The notes beneath the pieces were generated by a model, which was given only the letters and a program-made list of their open reading frames with translations, was not told the origin of the DNA and ran no database searches. From Cardinalis cardinalis (Eukaryota > Chordata > Aves > Passeriformes > Cardinalidae): DNA of 64,000 nucleotides. The stretch's first letter is position 1. Each line of letters opens with the position of its first letter. The stretch covers positions 5,347,257 through 5,411,256 of the forward strand of contig JACDOX010000027.1 in NCBI GenBank assembly GCA_014549065.1, given 5' to 3'. Positions 1 through 11,300 of this stretch are shown piece by piece. Both the position numbers and the translations under genes were made by a program.

Positions 1-1860
1 TTCATTTTTGAATGGTGGCTCAGAGTTACCATCCAGATCTGATTTTTTGTTGCCCACAGCAAGCCACAGAGCAATTAAGAGAAAATCTAGAATGGCAGTG
101 TGCTCACCTGAATAAGAGCTGTGGCCAGAGGAGCTGCAAGAGACTGAAATCCGTATGTATGCAGGGAAAACAAACCAGCAACGAACTCAGACAACAGATT
201 GACCTTCTGCTAGATTTTATGTTTTGAGTTCTTTTCAAGGTATTTCTAGGAATGGTTGCAAGTACCTCCTCTGCTGGAGGAGCAGTCCAGAAACATCCTT
301 AAATGCTTCCCTGTTGTTTAATGATAGCTACTTCCCAGAAGAATGGGAAACCAGTTGAGAGACTCCGGCAAACTAAGCAAAGTTTTCATAGGCTCAGATT
401 AGTAGTAAGGCTCTTTACTTGCCTTACTTTGGTGCCATCATCTTCTGCTTCAATATGGCACTTGGATGATAATCTTAGCTGATCTTAATTCCTGAGACAA
501 AACATAAAAACAAGGGATATCTTTAGTGTCAATGGTCAAGAACACCTTAGGGACACCAAAGAGAATTTGGCTCATTTGCCTTCACTACCAGCAAGAGTTG
601 TCTAGACAATCAGAGAGAGATGTTTATCTAATCTTCCAGTGAGGAATTTTTCAGTGCCACCCCATGTAGTCTTTTCCAGACCTACACTACACTTGGGTAT
701 TTTTAAAATCCGCATTATGCTCTGTTTGCTCCATAGGGAGCATTTTGGTGTCTTATTTATAGTGAAGCTAGAGAACAGTTGAACATAACTTTCTTTATGG
801 TAATCTTTCAAATGTTAGAAGGGAAAATGAGTTTACATTGTAGCTGATTTAAGCTGTTAATCTGTTTTTATAGAATAAGCAATTGCAGATCTTATAGGTC
901 CCATTTAAAATACTTTTCCCTGTCTTCACCTTCCATGTGTTGCTAAATTCTTGATACAAGTGCCAGCATTAAGAAGCTGAATATAGTCAATACGACTTTC
1001 AGATAATACAAATTATGTAAAACAAGCCCAGAATCTAAAAGTTCAATAATTATTATGGAGCTACACCCTCAGCCAAAATGACCCCAATCCATATTATGCC
1101 TCAGCTGTGTGTAAGTGGAGTCACTGCTAGTGCCTTCTTTCTCTTCCATCAGTTAAGCTCTCTCAGTGTGATACTGGGTAATGAATGGCACTGTTGGAGA
1201 AGCACTAAGTGAGCAACTGATGGCTCTCAGCATATGGATAATGGCACATCTTGCACCTTTTCATTGCCCACATTCTGCCTGCACAGAGATAGCTGAACAA
1301 TAGATGAGGTGAAATGGTGGCCGTAGAGCATTTCAGAAACAATAATTGTCCATTAGGTCCCTCTAAAAGAAAGNCAGCAAAGAACTGCTAAGTTTTTTAT
1401 CCCTAAGGCCCTCAGAAGAATCAATCACACGTCATGAATAATAATAATAGTAGAAGAGGGAGGACAGCTGTTCAACCGAACACCATCAGTATTGACACCT
1501 TCCAGGAGGAGTAATCCCCTTGACCGAAGCAGGTGTCACAATAAGATAAAAGTCATAGGCTACAGCTCCAGTGAGAGTCTGTTGCCATATACAGAGAGAC
1601 ATGAATTGATTTCACTTCTGAAAGGCAGTTAAAACATCTTCTCCAGCTGAGAGGAGAAACATGCTGTCACCACTGTTCAAGTCTCCAGAAACAGCAGTGA
1701 AATTTGAAGAGATAGTACTCAAAAAACAAGGATTGTTCATATGGCCAGGCACCAACCAAAATGAACATTTCTCCTGCTTTTTAGCTAAAGTATGAAAAAA
1801 GGCTACTTGTTCNAATAGTAAACATTAAAGAATTTTTTAAATTAGTTTACATGAGAGCAA
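1..1860. other. Unique non-coding DNA
   Basis: No gene or repeat family is recognised. A 71-codon ATG frame at 12-227 (plus) follows an acceptor-like pyrimidine tract ending in CCCACAG near position 59. It resembles no protein I know and no polyadenylation signal follows closely, so it is not called as an exon. Stop codons are frequent in all frames beyond it. Confidence 0.6.
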
Positions 1861-2412
1861 ATCATAGACTCTCAGAATCATTTAGGTTGAAAAAGACCTT
1901 TAAGATCATCTCCAACCTTACCCCAGCACTGCTGAGTCCACCACTAAATCATGTCCCTAAGTGCCACATCTATGCATCTTTTAAGTACCTCCAGGGATGG
2001 TAACTCACTGTTTTCCCTGGGCAATGTATTCCAATATTTTACAACTCTTCTAATGAAGAAATTTCCTCTAATATCTAAGCTAAACCTCCCTGGGTGTGAC
2101 TTGAGGCCATTTCCTCTTGTCCTGTCACTTGTTATTCGGGAGAAGAGGTTGACCCCACCTCAGAGCAACCTCCTTTCAGGCAGTTGTAGAGAGCAATAAG
2201 ATCTCCCTGAGCCTCCTCCAGGCTAAACAAACCCAGCTCCCTCATCCACTCCTCATAAGACTTGGGCTCTAGAACCTTCACCATGCTCTTCTCTGGACAG
2301 CTCTTGATGGGTCCAGAACTGAACACAGCACTTGAGGTGTGGCCTCAACAGTGCTGAATGCAGGGGGGTGGTCACTACCCTAATCCTACTGGCCACATAA
2401 TTTCTGAATGAT
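1861..2412 (-). mobile_element. CR1 LINE fragment, 3' end, minus strand
   Basis: Read on the minus strand, this is the 3' part of a chicken-repeat-1 (CR1) non-LTR retrotransposon. The plus strand starts with a degenerate ATCATAG..CAGAATCAT stretch, the reverse complement of the CR1 3' terminal repeat, followed by the usual GACCTTTAAGATCAT block. Further in are CCTCCTCCAGGCTAAACAAA and GGTGTGGCCTCAACAGTGCTGA, both standard CR1 landmarks. About 550 bp remain of an element several kb long, so it is strongly 5'-truncated, as most avian CR1 copies are. The short open frames inside it are not genes. Divergence is moderate, and no N falls inside it. Family assignment is from recalled consensus; the subfamily is not determined. 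Confidence 0.93.
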
Positions 2413-3099
2413 GGGGAGTTTGATCCTGCAATTAATATATTCACAATGTTATCAGCATTAGAATTTGCCTGTGAAAAGTATTCAGTTCCTTTTTGTCAGC
2501 CTTGTAAAGACTCTTCAACACCAGCTTAATTTAGGACCAAGCTTTGTTCATCTTCAGAAGTCCAAGCTGAGCAGAGTCAAATCATTCTGGATGCCACTAC
2601 TGGTTAAAAAACTCACCAGAATCAAAAGGCAAAACTTAAAGGAAACCATGTCAACTTTAATTGACTGTATGGAAGAAATCGCCTAAAAATGGCTGTAGGC
2701 AACCATTCATGAAAGAATGTGTTCCTACTTAATATCATTGATTCCACATTCAGAAAAAANCCCCAAAAGACCATTGAATATTGAGTTCAAGGAGTGTTAT
2801 GAGAATCTGAGGAATCTTGACCAACTTTGCTCAAACAGCAAAAATGAAAGTAGAAAGATGAAAGTATCTTGGGTCAAGCTACTCTTTAACTCTGGGCCTT
2901 CAGAACACTATTAAAAATTAACCAAGGAAAAGGTAATACATAGTATTGCTCAAAATATCCTAGAACAAACAAAAGAAATGTTCTTCATCTAAGTAGCCAC
3001 AGGTTTTTTCCCTAGAACTATCCTAGAAAATTAGGAAGTAGCTTGAGGGTCCTGCAGCTGTATCCTGTCAGCTTGTACTGACACTTCCCATTAGAACTG
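2413..3099. other. Unique non-coding DNA
   Basis: AT-rich sequence between two CR1 pieces. Short open frames at 2465-2686 and 2717-2914 have no recognisable protein content. The first part could hide very decayed CR1 sequence, but I cannot show it. Confidence 0.5.
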
Positions 3100-3365
3100 T
3101 GGCTGACCCATTTCTGAGGGCCTCCACTGATGGAGATTCTCAGGGCAATTCATTCCAATGCCTAATTTTCCTTACAACTAGAAAAATGCTTTTTTTCTTT
3201 ACTTAACTTGGGAGTTACTTATCTCCTACCTGCAGTGAAGAGGAATAGGTTATTCCCTTTGTTCTTGCAACCATATTTGAAATTTTCAGTGTGTTTTGTC
3301 ATGTTTCCCCAAGTTTTGTCTTCTTTGCATTAATCAACAAACTATTCCTTCAATTTTTTGTTATG
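3100..3365 (-). mobile_element. Old, highly diverged CR1 fragment, minus strand
   Basis: The plus strand carries CCTCCACTGATGGAGATTCT, then a CAATTCATTCCAATGCC segment, then a weak match to the stretch that in CR1 describes loss of the 3' untranslated region into the end of ORF2. The order of these blocks matches the reverse complement of CR1, but similarity is low and there are many small indels. It is clearly older than the copy at 1861. The edges are uncertain by some 50 bases on each side. Confidence 0.6.
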
Positions 3366-4563
3366 TTTTTAAGAGTAATCACTCTCAGTTGATTACATCC
3401 TCCTTAAAATGTGGCATCCAACACGTCACCTAAGGTTATGGTTATGAACTCTTTCCGAAACAAAGTAATAAAGGAAAATTCCCTCTTGTGTCTTGTAGAT
3501 AACATTCTCCTTCNTGTTTCTAATATGATATTCATACATATGTGATAGTGGCTATTGAAGCTTGTGATCTNCTGGCTAACCTCAGGTCTTTGCATAGCAA
3601 GAGAAACCTATTTGGTTATTTCCCACTGAGTGTTTGCTAAGTTAACTGTTTCTGACCTCACTTCCCAAAGTTAATTGCCAGCAGCTCTAAGATTTTCTCA
3701 GTCAGTGATATATGTATTCTAGGGTGAAATTTGTAAGACCTAGACAATTTGAAAAAAATTAACTTATCTCAGTTCTTTCCAATCTAATTTTTTCGTATTA
3801 TGAGCTGAATTTCCATTCCTTTTGTCTTCAGTGTTCACTTTTGTGGCTCTCTGATCCTGCAAATAGCTTTTCCTCCTGCTGTGTGGCAAACCAACTCTCT
3901 TCTCCCCCTTGCTAGTAGTGGTTTCTTACTATTGCACTTAGTGGTTTTCTTAGGAAATTTTCCTGCTTTTACAGCCCCCAACAAAAGTACACAAAATGTT
4001 GCACAGACTAGATGAAGGGCATTGAAAGACAATTTTCATAATATGGAACTTCATAGAGGCACTAGAATTACAAGAGCAGTTGAAGGTAGTTATGACAGTA
4101 TTGACAGGTTGCACTCAGATGTCCCTATTCTTACAGTCTCAGGGAAAACCTGACCGGATCTGGTTGAAACAAGAACCAGCACTAAAGAGAATAAAGAAAA
4201 GTATTTCAGAGGGACCAAGGATCTTGAACGCAAAGGTCAAGTATTAAATCTAGGAGAGGGCTGACTGAAATATGGCACTCTGTTTGTAAAATTGGCTGAT
4301 ATCATGTATTTTGCTTAAAGGAGACTTAATTGCTTCATAATGCCATTCTTTAATGTTTTAGGGCCACTGATTCACTTTAGTTAATAATGATGTTCTGTAT
4401 TCCTGTCAGTCCATGAAAAAATCCTGAGTGTTACTCTCTTCACCCAGGTTTTTTACTCTCTTGAGGTGACAAGGAATCAAGGGGAGAAGAGATGATTACA
4501 GAGTAACAGGTTCAGGACATAGTTTATTCTGCTATGAGTTCTTATGCCATTGCCCAGTATTCC
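3366..4563. other. Unique non-coding DNA
   Basis: No recognised repeat or gene. A minus-strand frame at 3835-4032 begins with a hydrophobic stretch resembling a signal peptide, but its first codon is TTG and it contains no ATG, so it is not called. Confidence 0.55.
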
Positions 4564-4653
4564 TTTCTTTTTGTGGTTTTTTTTGGTGGTTTTTTTTTTT
4601 TGTTTGTTTGGTTGGTTTGGTTTGGTTTTTTTTGCTTTTTAGATTTTTTTTTG
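4564..4653. repeat. T-rich / GTTT low-complexity tract
   Basis: A run of T with interspersed G (GGTTTTTTTTGGTGG, GTTTGTTTGGTTGGTTTGG). It makes an apparent phenylalanine/tryptophan-rich open frame that is an artefact of composition. Confidence 0.9.
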
Positions 4654-7600
4654 GAGGGTTGTGTGAGCTATTCAGCAATATTTCTGAAATCCTGGCCGAA
4701 GTTCTGCAGACCAGCTCATGTCAGGCTCCTGTGTCTGTCACACATGAGTGAGATCAATCAAACACCCTATCTGTTCCCAATGAAGTGTAAATGTACAGTG
4801 AGATCTGGTTGTTCTTTTGTTCTGGGGCATGAAGCATTTTGAACCTCTGATCTTTCTATAATCCTTCCAGGAACATTCTTCTTTAATGCTAGAGGCCTTT
4901 GCCTCCAGATTTTGTGATGGTCACTCCTGCAAACCTTCCACCATTAATGCATCTTTGATTTTTCCACCTCCATAGCTCTGTGTGTAGGTTGAAGTGAGTT
5001 GGGATTTCTGTCCAGGAGGTTTGTCTCTGTGAAGAGCCATGCAGTCAGCAGGCAACTTGCAGTGCCACAGGATGGGCTTTCAGAAAAAAAAAAAAAAGAC
5101 AATGTTTGATAGCCAAATGCAATATAGTATTTTAAAGTCTTAAAGTAGTAAAAAGTCTCCACAAGTCAACATGGATGTCATTTATGACAGCATTTTGTTT
5201 CTTTGGAGGTGTTTCACTGCATATTCTGAAGATTCACTTGACTGCTGATAGTCTCATCACTGACTGCATGATGTGCTTAGGACAGTGGAGCCTAAATCAA
5301 AGTAGAGGGTTTTCACTTAGCAGCTTATGGCTCATTCAGAGGCTTTTCCTCACTTCCTTAGCTCTCCACTTGTATTCCACTCTGCAGAATTTCCTCCAGA
5401 GTGAAATCTTTGGTTAATATTTCAGTCTACCAGGATTCAGGTGCTCAGTGAGAGCCCATAGGCCTATGGCTAAGGGTTTACCTCTACACNGTGGAGGAGT
5501 TCCCTCTGTCCATTTTCCAAGCCAACCAGAAACTGTGTAGCACAGTTAGCAGGATGCTGAGTACAANCTCATAAGTTGCCATGATTGGCAGCGTTCATCA
5601 GCTTGGCCTCAGCACTGCTGGTGAGTTTATGTGGCTTCCTGTTGTCTCCAACCAGGAACAGAACAAACACTCAGCGGGCTGGTGTCATCACCCACACCAT
5701 GCCACGGTAGACTTTGCACAACATTCAAAGCGCCACAGAGCCTTGGAAACAGAGTANTCTGTGAGCAGAGAAAAAGCCTCCTTTCAATGGATTGATGTCC
5801 CCTGTCCCTTAAAAGTCCTGCCTCAGTTTCCTGGCTATTCCTCGGGTCACCATGGGCGAGGGGCAGCCCATGCTGTGAGGGTGTGTTAGTGCCAGCTGGC
5901 AGGGTTGCCCACACCTGCCCATCCCATCAGCTGTTCCCAGGCACAGCTCGCCTTGGCTGCTNTGCCTGCCTCCCTCTCCCTAGGCAGCAATTTGTGTGCA
6001 GCTTCACTGTCCGGCTGCTGGTTTTCATTAAACTTCCAGTAATGAAATTACCTCTTGTGACTTCTCTCCAACTTTTATGCTGGCTCAAAAGTGGGTTCAG
6101 ATTTGCTACTGCCCCTGTTCTGCCAGGAAGGGTGTAATAGATGGACAGGCAGAGGTTCAGTTAAAAATAACCACAGTGAACGAGAATCNGACTTGCTCTT
6201 TGCGCTTAGGCTGCATTTTTATTTTATTTCGATACTGTATTACACAGATCTGATCTGGGAGCATACTGCCTTCCAGCTCTCATTTCCACACTCATCACCA
6301 GGGGCTGCCCTCCCTTTGGCAGAGCTTAAAGGCTCAGCAGATTCTTTGTAAGTGGGAACTGAGAAATGATTCATGTTAAAAGAAACATTTTTTNAAAATA
6401 TTTTTTTTAATGACCCCAGTATGGTTTTGGGTACAGCCAGGCAAATGATTGAACTGAGGCGGCTGGGAGGATGTGGTGGAGGNGGGAATGGGTCAGAAAC
6501 AAAACCCTGTGCTACTCAACAACGTCAAGAATTTTATATCCCTCAGTGCAGGGCTGTTACCAGAGGCAATACCCTGCTCCTTAGTCCCCTATTTCTGCAT
6601 CATTTGTCTCCACAGTTTGGTAGCTTATAGGAGCCAGTCCCANAAGAGAAATTGAACAATAAAAAAAGTGAATTTGTAAACTGATGGATATGTTTTNTCT
6701 AGAAAATTGAAAATTTTGCATNTACTTTATGTCTTGATGTTCTTCTGTATTTGTGACAACTCAGCTTTCACAACAGCATGATCTCCCCAGTACTTTGTTG
6801 TTTATATTTCTTGTTCAATATGGGAGATGACCAAAATTTTTCACTTTAGATCTTCCAAGAGATGACATAAAGAACAAAAACATTTGATCTCAATAAGATT
6901 TAACCGTGTCATGGCCTGTAGCTGAATTACTTTGGGTATCAATATAATGACAAAAAATTCAAGNCCACTTTGGCTTGGCTGTGGAAAATGACAAGTGTAA
7001 TGAGGAACATAAGTCCCATTGCCTTCATGTTTNTTTTGTTTTCCTTTATGGAAAGAGTTGACTGATGTGACTGGAGCATTTTGTCCTTGGGATTATTGCT
7101 AGCTTCTTAGTCAAGGAAATCTGAGTAATTTGATTATGTTGCCAACTCTTCTCTGGTCCCCTCTCCAGCTGAGACAGGTTATAGATAGGACAAGATTTGA
7201 AACAACNATCCTTTCCAAAGCATTGTTTGGTGAAGAAGCAAAGAGCCATTACTGCTTTAAGAGAATCTGTCACCTTGTCCTCTAGAAGAAAGGCAACAAC
7301 AATCTTTTCCAATAATGCACCCGTTATCTCCCTCCTGGAATTTATCAGGCAAGAAACATATTGATCCAATTTGCAGGTTGCAGGCTGCAGTTCTCTAAAC
7401 ATGTCCAAACCCCTGGCACATGATGATGGCCAGAACTTAGTCTGAATTTAGTTTGCAGACATGTACCTACCCACCCTGCTTTCTCCCTTGTGGATTTATG
7501 TTCTTCTTANAATCCAAGCAACCTAAAGTAGAAGAAAATTTCTTTGTTTAAACTCATTAATTTTAACTCAGTTTTTTAGGAAATTCTCTTACAGTGTTTT

Positions 7601-7839
7601 TTTCCATGGTTTCTCACCAGCTATGAATTTGGAGCAAAAAATAGTGCATCGAAGTGTTTATATCTAAGCAAAATATGCTCATTTGGAGTTGAAAAAAATC
7701 TAGAAACTTTTTTTTCAATTTATTATTTATAAATTGTTGTCATTTCTTAATGAAGACAATATTTTGTTTACACAGAATTGGCACTTCAGTTTTAATCTCT
7801 GGGCCTGTTCTTTAAGATTGCTTTTTAAGATAGCAGACA
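4654..7839. other. Unique non-coding DNA
   Basis: Includes a GC-richer patch at about 5550-6130 where several frames on both strands stay open for 80-100 codons. None shows domain-like content. An A-run lies near 5083-5097. A minus-strand frame at 7046-7408 starts with TTG and is not recognised. Confidence 0.5.
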
Positions 7840-8335
7840 CGTTGCACTTTTCAGAAAACACTGTTGTAATGATTCACTGTGCTTTACCCATCATTATCAA
7901 ACAAAAATGAATGTGAAATCATTCATTTTCTGATCGATTTAGAGTGTGATAGATAAATCTTCCTTGTTTGTTAGAAACCACTTACAGAGGCTACTATGGC
8001 AACAAAATTAATGACAAAGAAGGAAGCTGTTAATTAATTGTTCAGGCTGACTAGAATAAGAAAATCCTGAATCTTTGCTGAATCCATGTACTACCATCCC
8101 AATTACTCTTGGTTATTTATTTCAAGAGCTGGTCTGTCTTTTTACTGTACTGGAAAAAGCAAGACTTTCACGATAATAGAATTGAAAGGGCACACGGACT
8201 TCATTAGCCTTCCCCCCGTGATCCTGTTGGACATGATCGTTGAAATTTGGGTCGTGCTCACAATGATCCCCTCAGCTGCTGATAATTTGAGGAATAAAGC
8301 TGATAATGCTTTTAGGCCACTAAGGACATAAACAA
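7840..8335. promoter_or_regulatory. Candidate conserved non-coding / enhancer block
   Basis: This is a guess from base pattern, not from alignment. The block holds a homeodomain-type core TTAATTAATTG (8030-8040), a RUNX-type AACCACTT (7976-7983) and GATCGAT-like motifs. It is followed by a stretch at 8169-8255 with five CpG dinucleotides in an otherwise CpG-poor region. Both strands of 8086-8375 are open for about 80 codons, although the minus frame shows no protein-like content. CpG retention and long complex sequence free of simple repeats are common in vertebrate conserved non-coding elements. An unrecognised exon is the main alternative. Confidence 0.3.
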
Positions 8336-11300
8336 ATAGGAGTANACCCTGCATCGAGAGGTTTACAGTCCACAAAGCTAATACATGCCAAGCAAAAAGT
8401 AATATGTTGGGATGCTTACAAAAACGGTATTACCAATTGCTTTTTGTAGTAGTCCTGGGATGCTACCAGAGAAATGACGTTGATGTGTGTTAGTAGGCAT
8501 GAGATGAGCTGAGGAAGACGTGATCTCCTCAGGAAGAGAGCAAGAACTCTTGGGATGCCTGTAGGCAGTTAAATATATGAACTAGAGCAGTTTCCTTACT
8601 ATTAAAGTTTGCATATTATGCTCTGTAAAGCAGGATTGATATGTTTTGTACAATAGGAGGATCAACCAACAAACTGATTTGAGGCATAACTTACAGAGAG
8701 ACTGATCCATTTTTCTTTCTGGAATAAATTACAGTTTGAGGAAGTAAATACATCTCTATAGAGAGTTCAGAGCATGAGAAGTTTAGGCAATGTCCATTTT
8801 TATACTTACTTAACTGAAAGAGCTGGTCATATGGTGGAAATTCAGATGGCCAGAGCCTTGTAAGATCTATTGCCATATGGCAAAAACTCTGCTCTCCAGA
8901 AAATTTTGAGATCAGTAGGGTGGCTGCTGTTGGAAGNGGGGTGAGGAGATACCATGTAGCAACAGGATGCTCCTTCTCCCTTCTTGTTTGGCATTGTTTA
9001 CTTTCTTGTCAGCTTTCCAGACACATGACAATTGACCTTCTAAAGTATCACATCTATTGAATTAGAAGCTTATGAAATATGAACTGGTGAACCAAAGAGT
9101 ACCCACTTGAATTCCACAATGAAATTCCTTCAGCAGATGACTCTTTTACACAAAGGCAACAATTTTGCCTCCAAATAAATTAGGAACAAGTTTCTAAAGC
9201 TGTGACAGGAATCAAAAGTAGTGATTGAACAACTGAGAAGCATTTGCTTTTCTGTAATATTCCTTAAATAAAGAGCTAAAACCAGATTACTGAAACAAAA
9301 GAATAAACCCAAATGCTGCTTACAGCAGTATATTACATTTTTCTCCTAGTGGAACCCATGGGGTTGTCACTCTAGTGGCTCTTTCCCCACTAGGTTACGT
9401 AATTTCTCTATTAGATCAAGAGGTTACACTATAAAACAGAATGCTGTGAGTTAGCATTTCCAAAAAAAGGTGCTGGTGGCTGCTCACAAGCAGTGCAGAA
9501 GTGTGCTCCATAGAAACACGTAGGTTTGCAACTCTGTGAGCCTTGTCTTCTTCTCACAGCCATTATTTCTACACATATATNTACACATATATATGTTTGT
9601 GTCTAGGAGGGTTATCTACTGTGCAGGACGTGATTGTGGTTTTCTTGGACGAAACTCTGATGTATGTCACGTGGCTAAGAGGGCTTTGTGGGTACATATG
9701 ATGATGGCTGTAAGCAATGTTTGGTGAGAGGAGATGTTCCCTTCCTTGAAAGTAGCCATTGGAATATTTCTTCCCTTCTCCTATTCTAGTGTTTACAAAT
9801 CTTAGCNGATTCTCTGCTAGCTAAGGAGGGGAAGAGGAAAAAGCCTCAATGCAAATAACAGCAAGGGGATTCTTTTTCAGTCAACAATAAAGATATCAAA
9901 GGCCATCCTGTTTTCCACATGCTCTTCTGTTTCTGCCACCTATGATATCTACACCAAACATGGTGCCATCAGTCAGCTACGGTGTGGTGGATTCATGAAT
10001 ATTTACCAATTTGCAAATTATGCATGGAGAGCTCTTAGCATAGCTGTTTCTTTGTCTTTCTGCTTTTCTTCCTTCACTAATGATTTAAAATGTTTACATG
10101 CCTAGCATCAGAGGCTGTATTCTATGCTTGCCGTTTGCCTTTGTACACCAATTAGGTCTTTGTAATTTAAATGATGTTTTATTTGTTGATTTGGAAGCAT
10201 CCTTGTTGGTAGAATGAGGTTTTCTTCATCCTGCAACTGTTCTTTGATATAATGATTTATTAAGGTACTAGGAGAAATATTGATCCTGCTAATAGCTTCT
10301 GCTTTGCCACAGAATGCCTTACATTTTACTCGCTGAAAGGGCCATATTCCTTTCCTCTTCATCTGATTGACCATAAATGCTTTGGCCTTTCCCCAGCAAT
10401 TATCAAAGCAGTGGGTAAAAGTCAAGTATTTATAGACTAATTAGAGAATTCAGCATGTCCAAATGTGTACTTTACATAGCACAAAGAGTTAGAGGACAGC
10501 ACTTTAAAATTAGGGAGTGGGTTCATGCTGCTCAAAAAGGAATTAGCAAATTCAGAGGAGTTATGTATTTGTTATCGATTAGGACAATCTTTCTGGGAAT
10601 TGCTATGTGGAATTATGTGCTGGGCCTGTGATTTATTAATGGCATTTATGCTTACATTACATCGGTATTTTCACTATAGTCTATGTCATCTATTCTAACC
10701 TCCTCTTTCTTGAGAAAGCTTTCTAATGTTAATGCCTGCAAGGTGGAGGGGAAGGCCTCAATTTTGTAATCCATCTGGAGCTGATTCCTTTTGTAGTTTT
10801 TGTTAACCACCTAGGAAAATGCATTATTTCTGTAGTAACTACAAATCTCCATGGAAAATATGGGACAAGGCTTTTAAGGGTTCAGCAAAATGAAGCCAAA
10901 TGGAGATGGAGGTGACCTGATCAGCTGTGGATTAGTGTCTCCATTAGGCTGCTTAAGGTTGTGGATACAGCATTACAGAAAACAGTTCCCTATATTTAAT
11001 CTTATTGGGGCAGTCTGTTTTATCCCATTTTGCCCTGTTGGGCCATCTGTAGACTTGTGTTGCAAACTTATAATAGTTAGTAAACACATATTGGTAGAGA
11101 TATGTTAATTTTTATGCTTCATGGTTAGAGCTAATTTCTGGCTATTTCAGGATCAGAAAGACTTTGCCTGTGGGGGGAACACTATGAAAAATCCAGTGAA
11201 GACTGCTGAAAACAGAACACAAAACAAATTTTGCTGCTGTTCATAAATGTCACTTGCTCCTGTGCAATTACATACTCCTGAAACTCTGGTCAGAAAGCAC

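Noticed and set aside
12..227. 71-codon ATG frame after an acceptor-like tract at the window start
   Set aside because: The sequence resembles no known protein, no donor or polyadenylation signal gives it a complete exon structure, and the length is within chance.
3835..4032. 65-codon minus frame beginning with a signal-peptide-like hydrophobic stretch and a basic, Cys-containing tail
   Set aside because: The first codon is TTG and the frame contains no ATG. There is no polyadenylation signal nearby and no recognised peptide family.
4534..4842. Phe/Trp-rich 102-codon frame that looks like a membrane protein
   Set aside because: It comes from a T/G low-complexity tract.
7046..7408. 120-codon minus-strand frame with helix-like composition
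   Set aside because: It starts with TTG, contains an N codon, and resembles no protein I recognise.
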